Counted from the first letter of the stretch, positions 10,998 through 21,655 are shown. The stretch: DNA of 64,000 nucleotides from Henricia sp. BOLD:AAB3569 (GCA_037783545.1 JBBELK010001378.1:1-64000), one strand, 5' to 3'. A program made the numbers and translations. Notes: generated by a model not told the origin, from the sequence alone.

Positions 10998-11009
10998 GGG
11001 GGGGGGGGA
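10955..11009 (+). repeat. Poly-G tract (unit 2)
   Basis: About 50 nearly uninterrupted G residues, longer than in unit 1. Its length in an assembly is unreliable. Confidence 0.85.
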
Positions 11010-11249
11010 GAGACAATTGATAGTTGCATTAATTATTATGACCCAACCGCGATAAGTGCAAAATGTTCCCGAAATAAGTGTTAGTTATCAAGTACCCAAC
11101 TTTAGTTTGCATGTCATTAAAAGCAAGGTGGCCGGAAACGTGCTGGGGATACAATGTATATTGACAGGAAGGACATCACGAATGTCTGCCCACGGCAAAC
11201 AAACTATATAAATCATCAGAAATTTATTTAGCTTGCGTCGGGGAAAATA

Positions 11250-11404
11250 ATTAAGGTTTTTTTTTTTCCTTACCCGACGTAATTATTAGTGGGTTCGAGT
11301 CCTGAGCACGCTATGAAGTTTTTTTTTGTATAGTACCTCGGGAAAGCACCGAGTATGCAGTGTTATTAATTACGTCGGGTAAGGGAAAAACAAACCTTAA
11401 TTAA
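11250..11404. mobile_element. Palindromic MITE with tRNA-like T-arm, copy 2
   Basis: The duplicate of the element at 4436-4594. The centre reads GTGGGTTCGAGTCCTG, closer to a real B-box (GGTTCGAGTCC) than copy 1. Confidence 0.75.
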
Positions 11405-11745
11405 CAAACTAAATCATCATTAGCAGATTCACATTGCCATGAACTATTCATTATAGGCCTGAATAAAATATGCAAAAAACGAAATTAAACCGTCAACCCT
11501 GTCATTAGTCATGTTTATTGTTTATTCAGTATCAAAGAATAATCAATGTGTAGACAGGACATAACAAATGACTGCCCACGGTAAACAAACTAAATCTTTA
11601 TTAGCAGATCTATTCACAATAACATGTGAACCATCCATGAGGCCTGAAAAGAAATGCAACAAATAAAATAAAACCGTCAACCCTGTCATAAGTCATGTTT
11701 ATTGTTCAGTATCAAACACTATTACCAATGTGTAGGTCCGTTAAA
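11405..11745. repeat. Satellite of about 179 bp, two copies (unit 2)
   Basis: The counterpart of 4595-4930, with the same AACCGTCAACCCTGTCAT marker twice. Confidence 0.75.
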
Positions 11746-12648
11746 CGTTAAATGAACACACTTATCCGTGGTCGATCCTGCACAAACGTACATGTCCGAC
11801 ATGATCTCGCGCGAAACTGCACACTAGTAGTTGCGCGAAACTATGCTTGGTTCCCAGACGCCTCACAACAGTCATGATTGTTGCGATAATGACCAAACTA
11901 CGACAATTTTAGGCTCATTCTACACAATAAAATGGCATAAACAGAGGCTGTTTTTCGCTTCTAGCTCATCGGAGTGTAAGAGTTTACAAATTGAACAACC
12001 AATAAATCAAAATAGATGTTATTTTCAGTCGGAAAATGTAAATGGAAAGTAGCCTACCAAAATGCCCTACGAAAGAAACACTTTTTGGGAATCGGCCCAC
12101 GGCCTATAGCAACGGCCTTGCGACAGGAATATGGTATTATATCCTGGCTTTATACAAAGCTTTCAAAGTGGGGATTTTGTCACTATAGAAAAGGGACAAT
12201 CCCCACCTGGAGTAGCTCGGGGAGTGGGGTGCAATTGATATCTGTACATTTAGTTGCCATGGTAATTAGGTCTAAACATTGAATGGCAATCTGAAACGTC
12301 CATTGCTGAAGTGCAGGGAAAATGTTTACTGGTTTTAGTGTAACGTAACTTGTCCGCATAATCGCCATACAGGTCCGTGAAGTCGCCACCCTACAGCCAT
12401 TGTTCACAATAGTCTGGCAATCTCACCGACCTGGCGACTGTCGACATGTACGTTAGACCCAATTATTATGGCAACACACAAAGGGTGAGGGTCAATGGAG
12501 CATGACATAGTTAAAGTGTTTTCAACGAAAAACTTTATATATTTTCTTTGCTGAAATCATGTTTCCTGGCCAAATTTACCCTATTTGTCCTCCAGATTGG
12601 AAGTGTGAACAATAGAGCCTATGGTTTTCTGGTAGCAGCTACGTGCAT

Positions 12649-12709
12649 CACCCCCCCCCCCCCCCCCCCCCCACTCCCCCCCCTCCCCCACCCCACCCCC
12701 ACCCCCACC
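12649..12709 (+). repeat. Poly-C/(CCCCCA)n tract (unit 2)
   Basis: About 60 bp of C with scattered A and T, expanded relative to the 29 bp in unit 1. Confidence 0.9.
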
Positions 12710-13545
12710 ATCTGAAATGCAAACTCGGGAGGGTCGTCACCTTGACAAGATTTGGGAAGTTGTTAAAATTACCCATCTGGCATTAGAATGTGCAGATTTG
12801 ATTGAAATGTTCGATCGAGTGTGACAATTTATGATTTTGAGAGAAATCACTTAGACATGTTTTGCATAGCATACACACAAGGTCTAAAGCCATAATCAAC
12901 TTTCCAATTCTTTCCGAAATTTGTTAACATTTCCACGCTAAAATTACGATTTCTTAACATTTTAACGATTTTAATATGCCGTAATAAGGAAACTGTAGTG
13001 CAGGCATTTCAGTAAAATGTTACCACGATGGACGATATGGCACGACACGAGTGAATCTGCATAGTGTACTATGCAAACATGTCGTTCGTTACAATTTAAA
13101 CGATGTGCCTCACCAATTAGTTAAGTTACCCCAAAACACAGATCCGTATTTTTTTGTCATTTATCCGCCATAACTGAAGTGTTTTTGTTTTATCGCATAT
13201 TTTATCATAACCTTCTGATATACATAATTAAGTTTTTTTTCGTAATGACAATTTAAAGCTAAGTAAATTAGGCAAATTGGAGGGGTAAACAATCTGTGAC
13301 CATGACTATTTTTTCGTTTTTGGAAATCGTTTTCTTGTCTCTAATATTACCCCCACTAGAAAACTGAGTTCAGATCTTAAAGGTCTACATCATTTCAGTT
13401 TTTCAAATATATACCATAAATCGACATGTCACTTGTGTGAATCGGCGCTCAATGGTCAAACAGAATAGTGGTAAAAATGGACAGAGAAATTACGAAGCAT
13501 GTTTCAACCTTTACTTTGAGTTAATACAATCCAAGACTTTAAAGG

Positions 13546-13681
13546 CACATGCTCGTCAGCAATGCGCGTCCGCCAAATGTGTGCCACGCAATACGCAGCT
13601 CCATAGCAAAGGCATGGAGCTGCGTGTTTCGAGCACGAATTTGGTGGGCGCGCATTGCTGACGAGCCTGTGCCTTTAAAGG
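13546..13681. mobile_element. 136-bp foldback MITE (unit 3)
   Basis: The same insertion, at the same site, as 6710-6845. The insertion therefore predates the duplication that produced units 2 and 3, or was spread by conversion. Confidence 0.85.
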
Positions 13682-13999
13682 CCACCATTTGCAATTTAGT
13701 TTTTATTTCTGGAACAGCAAATTACAGCTACATAGATACAGTGATACTTCCGAAAACCTTAAGCACGGTTTTTGTGTTGAGTAAATGTTATTTGTACGGA
13801 AATTTTTTTCAAATGAAACCACCCTTAGTTGGGCATTTCTCCCATGTACCATTTTACACAGAAATAAACCATTTCGTGTTTGTTACCATTCAGTGAACAC
13901 CTTTAGTAGGATTTTCTTGTCAACTCATGAAGTAAAATTTAGGATCATTGCAAATGATAAATATGCCTTTAATTATCACATTGAATTTCCGTACGGTAT

Positions 14000-14005
14000 T
14001 TTATT
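14000..14005 (-). promoter_or_regulatory. PolyA signal of NTR copy 3
   Basis: AATAAA on the minus strand about 32 nt past the stop, at the conserved position. Confidence 0.65.
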
Positions 14006-14036
14006 AGAGCATAAGAGGAAAGCTTCCACTGTGGTT

Positions 14037-14507
14037 TTAGCAATGGTATTTGGCTTCCAACTGCACTTTCTCGTTCTCGCTGACTTCCTCGACACCGTGT
14101 TGGAAGTTAACCGGCGCCACAGAACCAAATCGATCTACGAAGACGAAGTACTCCTTTCCGACTTCCACATCGTGGTTGAAGCAAAAGCCGGGTATTCTGC
14201 CGAACGCCCGTACCGTGAATTCGCCGCCCACGGTCAAATCAATGCCTCCCGTGCGGTACACACACTCCACGTTGAAGACTGCGTCGTACACTCGGCTATT
14301 TGGGAACCACGAGAATTCCCAATCGAGGGTGCTTTTGACGGTGCCTCGGAAGGCTGCAGTGGTAGGCCTACCGGAATTCTCCAACGTGTCGATTCTGTCA
14401 GCCACCGATTTGCGCGTGGGTATATGCCTGGGGGGCCAACAGCCCATGGTAACTTCCAATAGAGCCGTCATGAACAGCATACATACCGTCCCGCTGAGCA
14501 TCTTCAT
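14037..14507 (-). CDS. Secreted NTR/OB-fold protein (TIMP or agrin-NtA-like), copy 3
   Basis: A 156-residue protein with the same invariant signal peptide. The mature chain starts CWPPRHIPTRKS and keeps the four cysteines of copy 2. Relative to copy 2 I count about 17 replacements, mainly S-to-R, K-to-D, H-to-R, NA-to-TV, V-to-G, N-to-D twice, T-to-P and I-to-K. Many of these change charge. There is one 2-residue in-frame deletion and almost no silent change. The reading frame is intact although this unit has lost over 1 kb elsewhere, which points to selection on the protein. The acceptor before the ATG is weaker (GCACGTTCAG). The start rests on the same splice-site argument. Confidence 0.75.
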   Translation of the reverse strand: MKMLSGTVCMLFMTALLEVTMGCWPPRHIPTRKSVADRIDTLENSGRPTTAAFRGTVKSTLDWEFSWFPNSRVYDAVFNVECVYRTGGIDLTVGGEFTVRAFGRIPGFCFNHDVEVGKEYFVFVDRFGSVAPVNFQHGVEEVSENEKVQLEAKYHC

Positions 14508-16249
14508 CGTCTGAACGTGCAAATAAGATAAATACAAATATTTCTTTCTTTATTAACAGTTAAAGCCCCAATACACCATTATTTTACTTCTCGAACGCGA
14601 GTTGCAAGAAACAAACAACTAAAACGTTGATAGTATGTATAAACACACACCACATTATCTTTTTCCATGTAAAATGATACCATACACAAAACCCGTGCAC
14701 GGATTTTTTTAAAGTGTTACTCCGTCTACGTGGCTGAAATTTCTCCATGCACTTGAGGCAGTTTATCAACATTATTCTTTTGTCATGTAATGCTGTTTTG
14801 TTCCTGTTTTGTTTTTCAATCATGTAATCTGTCTTTAAACGTTCATCTAAAACTTTAGGGACTGCTGATTAAAACCAGTGTTAGAAGGTTTATCCATCGT
14901 AACTTTATACGGTTCAAAAAAGTAACGCAAATATAAGGTATTATACTGACCAAAAGGCTGAGAGATCTGCATATTTATTTATCGGTCAGTATAATGTGGC
15001 AAGGGTAACTGCGCCAGCCCCGTTAAGAGCCGCTGAGGCAGGGTGCGCCGCTCTGCCTGAATGCCTCCCTGAGCTCCTGCAATCCAATTGGGAGACGCGC
15101 GAATCTTGTCACCTAAGCAGGTTCAATCAGGTGGAAAACCCAACAAAATTAGTTGTCTAGAGGAGTGAGAACCCTTAATGGATCTTATCCAGATTATTTT
15201 TTTAAATGGAGTTCGTTCTAACCTAACAATTATATTAAATACCTGCCAAAATATTATCCATGGGAAAACGACAGGAAATTGGAAATTTCCAATTTGGATG
15301 TGGAAGCAAAAAGGTTGGTGTAATCACTGCATTTTATGTAACCGAAAAAAATTAGTTTACAAAACATCAGTGGTTTTTTGACGATATCGTTAAGATATAC
15401 GGATATTAAAAGCGCGAAATTTCAGAATAATTTTAGAAAAATACGATAAATGATATGGTATCAAAATCGCAACACAGAAAATCGCGATACAGAAAATGAC
15501 ATTTCAATTCGGAGAGAATCACTGTGTCAAACGTGTCTTTGAAAGGGATTCAAAGTGATTGGTCAATCAATGCCTTGTTATCCGCAAGTTCACTGCATTC
15601 AACAAACTTCCGTTATGATCATTAAGAATAGGTGTTTTAAGAAAATATAAATAGTGCACTTTAATGGCGCTTTGTTGAGCAATTTATTGGCAAATAAATG
15701 CCGTGCAAATACAGCACAAAAAGGCCGCAAGTGTGGTGCTTGAGCTTTCAAGTTCCATTTATGCCGATTTTGCCGAGGTTGAGAAACCTTATGTACTTAC
15801 TTGAGTGTCGCTCCTCCGTTTATACAGTTGAATGTGATTGTCTGTAAGCTGCACCAAGCGAGGAACCCAGAAATGGCAATGAATTATCCGACACCACTTG
15901 ATTTTAAGCCACAATAGCAGCAATTAGTCAACATTTGTGATAACGTGCAAATTGTCAGAACCTGCCAATACAACCGATTAATCAACCTGACACACAAACA
16001 AATCATTAAACATTTTGACGTGACTTTATCTCCAACACCCGAACAAAATAACTTAAAAGAGGAATTTCGAAGTTCAAATTGTCATCGAACACGAGGGCCT
16101 CAGTGTTTCTTTTGTGATAAAATTTGCAAATGAAAAGACGCGTGACGTAATACAATGGCCCAACATCTAAAACGAAGCTGCCAGGGCTAAATGTGACAAT
16201 ATGAAACGAAAAACAAATCATACGGTATACGCATAGGGATTTAAACATC
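14508..16249. other. Non-coding upstream region of NTR copy 3
   Basis: It corresponds to 8715-10440 of unit 2 with small indels, including the GC-rich block at about 15007-15150. A short extra segment at about 15742-15781 is absent from the other units. No further gene is supported. Confidence 0.6.
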
Positions 16250-16848
16250 TGGGCCCATGTGCATAAAAGGCTACTAGTTTAGCTGCCAACTAGTGCTTAG
16301 TAAGATTATAAATTCCCTAGTTTATACCTACGGAGTTGGCAACTAATTTGTGTTGCATAAAACCTCACTAGGCACATTGCTTACTAGTTGCATACTAGGA
16401 CAATTTGGTTTGTAACTGATTTGGGTGCTATGGCCTTGGAGAGGAGGTGATTATGTCAGATACAATAGGCTTGTAGACAAGTTTATTGTGTTTGAGCTTC
16501 GAACCACATTCCAACTGAGCATAACTCATTTCTAAGGGTCTTTGTAACATTGCATTACTGCCCAGTACTTACAAGTAATCCGTCATTGTGAAGCAAAGCT
16601 TAGGCACAAAGTTGTTTAGCTCCATGATTCTACGAGCCATGTTGTCCAAAGGCAGACTGATTATAGTTGTCATCTAGTGACTTAGAGGTACTCCAGATCA
16701 ACTCTAACTTTTGCCAGAATTTTAGAATGTTACTATATCTAGTTGGGTTTTATGCATCACAATTAGTAATCAACTAGGCTTAGTAAGCAACTTAAGTCCA
16801 TTTTAGTTGCCAACTAGGCCTAGTAGCCTTTTATGCACATGGGCCCAG
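16250..16848. mobile_element. 599-bp TIR element (MITE)
   Basis: Both ends read GGGCCCATGTGCATAAAAGG inward, followed by CTACTAG and by GCCAACTAG-like subterminal repeats. There is no transposase reading frame. The site is absent from unit 2 (empty sequence around 10430-10450), but the right flank is not homologous, so a target duplication cannot be read. Confidence 0.85.
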
Positions 16849-16941
16849 GTGTTTGCTCAGGTTGGTTTTAATCATGCATATCTTCAATCACACAGGGGAA
16901 TAAAACTATTTGGAACAGTTTACCAATCATGTATACTATCT

Positions 16942-17110
16942 TTAAGGTTTGTTTTGCCCTTACCCGACGTAATTATTAACACTGCAGGAGGTCGTGGGTT
17001 CGAGTCCCACCCGAGCACGCTATGAAGTTTTTTTTATAGTATCTCGGGAAAGCACTGAGTATGCAGTGTTAATAATTACGTCGGGTAAGGGAAAAACAAA
17101 GCTTAATTAA
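16942..17110. mobile_element. Palindromic MITE with intact tRNA T-arm, copy 3
   Basis: The same family as 4436-4594, here with the fullest centre. At 16994-17010 it reads GTGGG TTCGAGT CCCAC, a perfect 5-bp stem with a 7-nt loop as in a tRNA T-arm, containing the polymerase III B-box GGTTCGAGTCC. The TIRs extend inward to AACACTGCA. No acceptor stem or anticodon arm of a tRNA is present. Confidence 0.8.
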
Positions 17111-17448
17111 CAAACTAAATCATCATAAGCAGATTCACATTGCCATGTGAACTATCCATTATAGGCCTGAATAAAATATGCAAAAAAACGAAATTAAACC
17201 GTCAACCCTGTCATTAGTCATGTTTATTGTTTATTCAGTATCAAAGAATAACCAATGTGTAGACAGGACATAACAAATGACTGCCCACGGTAAACAAACT
17301 AAATCATTATTAGCAGATTCACAATGACATGTGAACCATCCATAAGGCCTGGGGGGGAAAAATGCAAAAAAAAAATATTACCGTCAACCCTGTCATTAGT
17401 CAGTTTATTGTTCAGTGTCAAACAATATAACCAATGTGTAGGTCCGTT
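17111..17448. repeat. Satellite of about 179 bp, two copies (unit 3)
   Basis: The counterpart of 4595-4930. The homology to units 1 and 2 ends here. Confidence 0.7.
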
Positions 17449-17884
17449 AACCGCAAACTCGGACTACTTTAAATTCAGCATATATCGTATATTTCTGCAA
17501 GTTATGGTTAATTGTATAGACAAAGCCATATAAAAATATAAATTACCCTTCCCGATATTAGTATTATATTATTAGATGCCCCCTTTCCTCTATATAGACA
17601 TACTGCACACAACAGAAAATGGACGGAATTATATCGCACATATAGCAGTTTCGACATTTTGATCTGTCGTGGTATGAAGGGCTGTCTCACCCTGCTCCGA
17701 CGTGTTGACTTTACACTCTCGATGTGGATAATTTTATTTACATGCACGTATAATTCACTTTGGGTATTAAATCAAACACGACAAAACTGTACAAGCGTTT
17801 GATGTGTGGGTACAGGGAATTATTTGAAATTGGGGTGTATGTGTACAAATTAAATTTAAAATGTTGTGCAAACGGATGAAGATA
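17449..17884. other. Unassigned AT-rich sequence
   Basis: No recognisable gene or repeat. Two minus-strand open frames of 71-79 codons have no familiar domain. Confidence 0.5.
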
Positions 17885-18598
17885 CCAGGGGCCGATTTCA
17901 CTAACACGCTGTTTTGCGATCATCGTTAGAATGATCGCTAAATTCAAATCCATCGTTATTGCGATGGCGATGGATTTTGCATTTCACTAAAGCCGTCGCA
18001 ATAGCGATGAGTATTAATTATAAATAAATTTATTGGACGAGGACGATCGCTTAGTAACGCGTAAACAACCATAAATTCAGTGACTCGATGCACGATTCTG
18101 CAGACACTAGCTTCAGATATGCCATGATCGGATGTTGTGGAATAGAAGCAGCATATAGCGTAAAACCTGAAAGCCACAAATACTTCAACGGTTGCAAATG
18201 TCAATAATTCTCATGACGCCATTCCGCGTAAACCAATAATATTTGTGCATCTTTTTGTCTGCACTATGAATCCAGAGGTTTTGTCCTGTCCCTGAAAATC
18301 CTCTCTCTCTCTGTAATGCTCTTGCATTGTTTATGTACAACAACTGAAACGCCATTTCGAGACGTACTGAAAATAACGCGAAATTGTATTTTAGCGATGA
18401 ATGTTTCCATTTACGATGACAAATTAGTCGTCGCTAAATATTTATCGCTAAAAATCAACTAGCGATGGCCAACGCCATCGCTTAGTTTTTGTGAAATCGC
18501 TCTTTGAAGTTGATCGCAAAGTTGCGATGGATTTCGAGTTTAGCGATTGATTTGGGCACTAGCGATCATCGCAACGCGTTAGTGAAATCGGCCCCTGG
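17885..18598. mobile_element. Harbinger-type TIR element with transposase remnant
   Basis: The TIRs begin CCAGGGGCCGATTTCACTAA on both ends. Subterminal GCGATCATCG and GCGATGG motifs recur in both orientations. At 714 bp it is far too short for an autonomous element (Harbinger elements are usually several kb), so it is an internally deleted derivative. Confidence 0.85.
17956..18204 (-). pseudogene. Harbinger (DDE superfamily 4) transposase fragment
   Basis: The translation contains HGISEASVCRIVHRV followed by TEFMVVYALL, close to the helix-turn-helix-like stretch 'hgvSqssvSrivhrvt' of HARBI1/Harbinger transposases. Only this piece (about residues 26-55 of the 82-codon frame) is recognisable, and the catalytic DDE part is missing. 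It is a relic that would depend on another element's transposase. Confidence 0.65.
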
Positions 18599-18883
18599 GA
18601 ATGGATTATATGTTAAGATAAAATAAACAAGAATCCAGAATTGATACCGCTTCCAAAATTACTATTAAATACGTTTTGGGGAAAGTTCTGGTAACGTATA
18701 CGAATGGAAAAAAACACACATAAATGCACATGTAACCATGTGAGTTTTACAAAGTCCTTTACGCTAATGATAATACTAAATATACTGAAATTCGTTTCTC
18801 TGAATGGGTTCATACCGGCATTTAAGAACCACTCAAATGCATCCATGCAGTGTCAAAATAGCGGGAAAGTGCGGGAAAATGGG

Positions 18884-19064
18884 TAGTCTAGGCCCTAGAC
18901 GTTGTTTCGTTTTGAACGTCCGCCGTCCCGAAAACTGATCGCCGCGAGATGTCATTTTGACAAAACGATATGGTGATAGGACTACGAACGAGTCTATTGC
19001 GTGATTACGCCCTCTTGCGGCAGTCGGGTATCCAACACATAATGACCGTCTAGGGCCTAGACTA
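18884..19064. mobile_element. 181-bp MITE with 18-bp perfect TIRs and 9-bp TSD
   Basis: TAGTCTAGGCCCTAGACG at 18884-18901 is the exact reverse complement of 19047-19064. GAAAATGGG occurs directly outside both ends (18875-18883 and 19065-19073), a perfect 9-bp target duplication. A 9-bp duplication fits Mutator-like or Merlin-like transposases. There is no coding capacity. Confidence 0.95.
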
Positions 19065-19073
19065 GAAAATGGG

Positions 19074-19397
19074 TGAATTCCTGATGGGTAATCTTAGTGT
19101 ACATGCAGCTTGTCGAACCAGATATTTCCCTTCAAACTGGTGCCCTCTGCTCCATGTTTCATTCAGGACTTCAAACATCATCGACACATCAACAAACCTA
19201 GCCTCATGCAGTTGACATTAGTAATAAATAAACCAAATTCTGTTTACTAGCTGGTTTTCCTTCTGTCCAGGAAGACTTTGTCTTTGCTGAGAGTATTTAA
19301 TAAGTCTACAGAAACGGACCTGAAAACCAAAAACAAACAAGAGATATAAACTTACAATGTCATATTTGTGCTGGTTTCATCTTTGGTGTGTTGAAGG
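19074..19397. other. Unassigned sequence between transposons
   Basis: No gene or repeat recognised; GC content is a little higher than that of its neighbours. Confidence 0.5.
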
Positions 19398-19999
19398 AGC
19401 TGTGTCACGGTTTGCGCATGCGCAGCAAAACTTGAAAAAAGTTGGGTTTTGCATATCATACTCAATCTTTGCCATCCCTTATAATTCTTTAGTAATTTTG
19501 GCAGTGGTGTAGTTGTCAACGCTTAGGTTGTTCTGATGCATTACTTTTTACTTGAAATTGCGCCGTTTGCCGTATTTTTAAGCCGTCAAACATCAATATC
19601 ACGGGGTGTGCGGCCGTCGTTTAAAATTGTTTTTCATCCCATCGAAAACCTCGACAAAACATGACAGAAACGACATCGAATGATGACATGCAAGGTTGGA
19701 TACAGCAATTTGTTTAACCTTGATTTCCACCAAAACTGGAATGCTTATTTGATCCTTACAGCATTATTTAAATCGAACGATGGCGCGCAACACGATGTAT
19801 TATGTAGTTAAATTATGCGTATTGTAAACATAGGTGAACGAACACATACTGCCCATGCAGCACGTGCTAGGTACACGATATTTACGCACACGAACCAATG
19901 GCGTTGTGTAACGAAATTGCACCACATTCGTCTGAGCGCGCATATATTATGTCAACATTTTTTTACGGATTTGGCGCATGCTCGAACCGTGACACAGCT
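19398..19999. mobile_element. 602-bp TIR element
   Basis: The left end AGCTGTGTCACGGTTTGCGC and the right end, reversed (AGCTGTGTCACGGTTCGAGC), match for 15 bp and then share GCATGCGC. There is no transposase frame. The flanks GAAGG and TTAAG do not give a clear target duplication. Confidence 0.8.
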
Positions 20000-20285
20000 T
20001 TAAGTATGCAAAATGATGTGTAAACTGTTCTGCACATTCGATTTGACAGAAATACCCTATCACAGTGTTGATAGCATAACGTTAACACCACATGAGATTA
20101 TTTCTTTCCAAGATGGTACTTTTTGTAAGAAATTAACTGAAGGTGTTTTTTTTTTAAATGCACAACGTTTTTTTTACCATATTCACTTAAAGAGGAAGAA
20201 TCCCCCTTGACGAAAATCCAGCATTAAGGCTTTTTTCGATAGTCCAAACATCCCTCTTGCCGACGTGGATTTTTATTTATTTTTA
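20000..20285. other. Unassigned AT-rich sequence
   Basis: Nothing recognisable; no supported gene. Confidence 0.5.
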
Positions 20286-21240
20286 ATTGTCGGTTTTAAG
20301 TGGATAAATTGCAAGCGAAAATGAGATTTTCGCGATTTCTGAAACGCTCATTAGGTATTCATGATATGCGCGTGACCCCGTGACGCAATCCTGAGAAAGA
20401 GAAAACAACACGATTGTTAGCTCCATACGTTTACACGCAAAAAACTTGGAAAACCGTCTCTGTTAGATGGTCTTTTTTAAAGAATGTTGTTGTTCCAAAA
20501 AGCCAGAGATATGCCCAGTAGCTGCGTGGTTGCATGTTTTACCAGACACTATGAAAAAAAAAGAACAGAAAGATTTTCTTTTCTATTACCAAGAGAGAGA
20601 AAAATGAGTCGCTCATTCTATAACTTGTACGGCCGATGTCCAAACACGTGGAAACTACGCCGTACACAGACCGTACACAGACCGCTGTGAATGCCATTCG
20701 TTCCGTGACAAAACCACCAGTCGCAATGCACCAGTATTTACTTCAAAAGAGAGCACTGTGAGCCACAATTTCATCGTTTTTTCACAAAACAGGTAATAGT
20801 AGATTGCTGTCATATTACATGAAGTGTTTTTCACGTTTGTATTTTGAATTACAAGGACAAAATAGGCATGATAAACATTCACTTCGTGTATTTTCCATTC
20901 AATACTGCACAGACCGTTTTGTATGTTTCTCAGGATGACGTCAACACCCTGTTGATAAACAAGCCGAGTGACCTCGAGCGTTTCAGAATTTGGGTGAAGA
21001 GGGTCGGAACTGCTTTACGTTTTAAGCAAAAGTCTGTCGATTTTTTGTGAAAAACAAGTTGTGATGGTGTTGTAGACACATACACCTCCATGATAAACAG
21101 AAAAACAAAAAAAATGTGGAAGGGGGGATTCTAGCTGTTTAACACAAAAACCTTGCATGGATTTTCTGAAGCATTGGTGCATCTTCGTAGCTGAAAGTTT
21201 CACAGAGTGGTTTACCAACATTCTTCTTTAGATATGTTAT
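20286..21240 (+). repeat. Inverted, rearranged old copy of part of the 6.8-kb unit
   Basis: From 20286 to about 21125 it is the reverse complement of unit 1 positions about 1050 down to 130, including one arm of the 20-bp hairpin and the unknown frame (NYKDKIGMINIHFVYF, KPSDLERF, RVGTALRFKQK). From about 21140 to 21240 it matches unit 1 positions about 2085-2190 in the same orientation. The paralogue therefore has an internal inversion and lacks the NTR exon. It is clearly more diverged than units 1-3. Confidence 0.75.
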
Positions 21241-21655
21241 ATCCTTATTCCACGAATCCATAAAAGGTTATCTTGAAAAGAATATGTTGAGCCTTTTTGT
21301 GGACCACTATGCACTTATTTGAAATTGAGAAATATGTAATTTTACCTCAGAGCATAGTTTGGAACGGCTACCGAGCACAGAACAAACAGTTGGTATGGTT
21401 CCGAGCTGATAGCATAGCATTTGTGATCCTTGGCGTGCATGTATGTCTCCTTTACTTCATGTGTGAAAGATGACGTAGTGTCGCCAGCAGGATCTTAATG
21501 AGGAAGAAGTCACAAGAAAATGTGGAAAGTTGTAATGTCGGTTTGGCTGCGCATCTTTTATTAATAACTAGTAAAGATACAATTTTTATAGGTGCAACCC
21601 ATTTTCAGGGAAAATAGAAGCAACTGTTCAGGCAGATTACAAAGATAGGGTGGGG
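21241..21655. other. Unassigned sequence
   Basis: No gene or repeat recognised. Confidence 0.45.

Larger units (their letters stand above)
6664..13499. repeat. Tandem duplication unit 2 (complete)
   Basis: A complete unit of about 6,836 bp; base 6661 corresponds to 13497 in unit 3. It is nearly identical to unit 1 outside the NTR exon, apart from the MITE insertion and homopolymer lengths. Parts without genes (8715-10954, 11746-12648 and 12710-13499) correspond to the unit 1 stretches and hold nothing more that I can support. Confidence 0.95.
13500..17448. repeat. Tandem duplication unit 3 (older, shortened)
   Basis: It matches unit 2 from 6664 onward but lacks about 1 kb at 13757/13758, joining the sequence at 6926 to that at about 7957 and removing the unknown open frame and the 20-bp hairpin. 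It also lacks the stretch corresponding to about 10441-11200 of unit 2, where a MITE and unrelated sequence sit instead. Homology ends after GTAGGTCCGTTAA at about 17,448. Divergence from units 1 and 2 is clearly higher than between them. Confidence 0.9.

Noticed and set aside
13785-14462. 225-codon plus-strand frame
   Set aside because: It spans the deletion joint and the antisense of NTR copy 3; it is absent as one frame in the other units.
14584-14823. 79-codon minus-strand frame upstream of NTR copy 3, weakly like one at 21015-21221
   Set aside because: The matching sequence in units 1 and 2 is not open in the same frame, so it is more likely UTR or intron.
16994-17010. A real tRNA gene
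   Set aside because: Only the T-arm is present; no acceptor, D or anticodon arms surround it, and it sits in a palindromic element.
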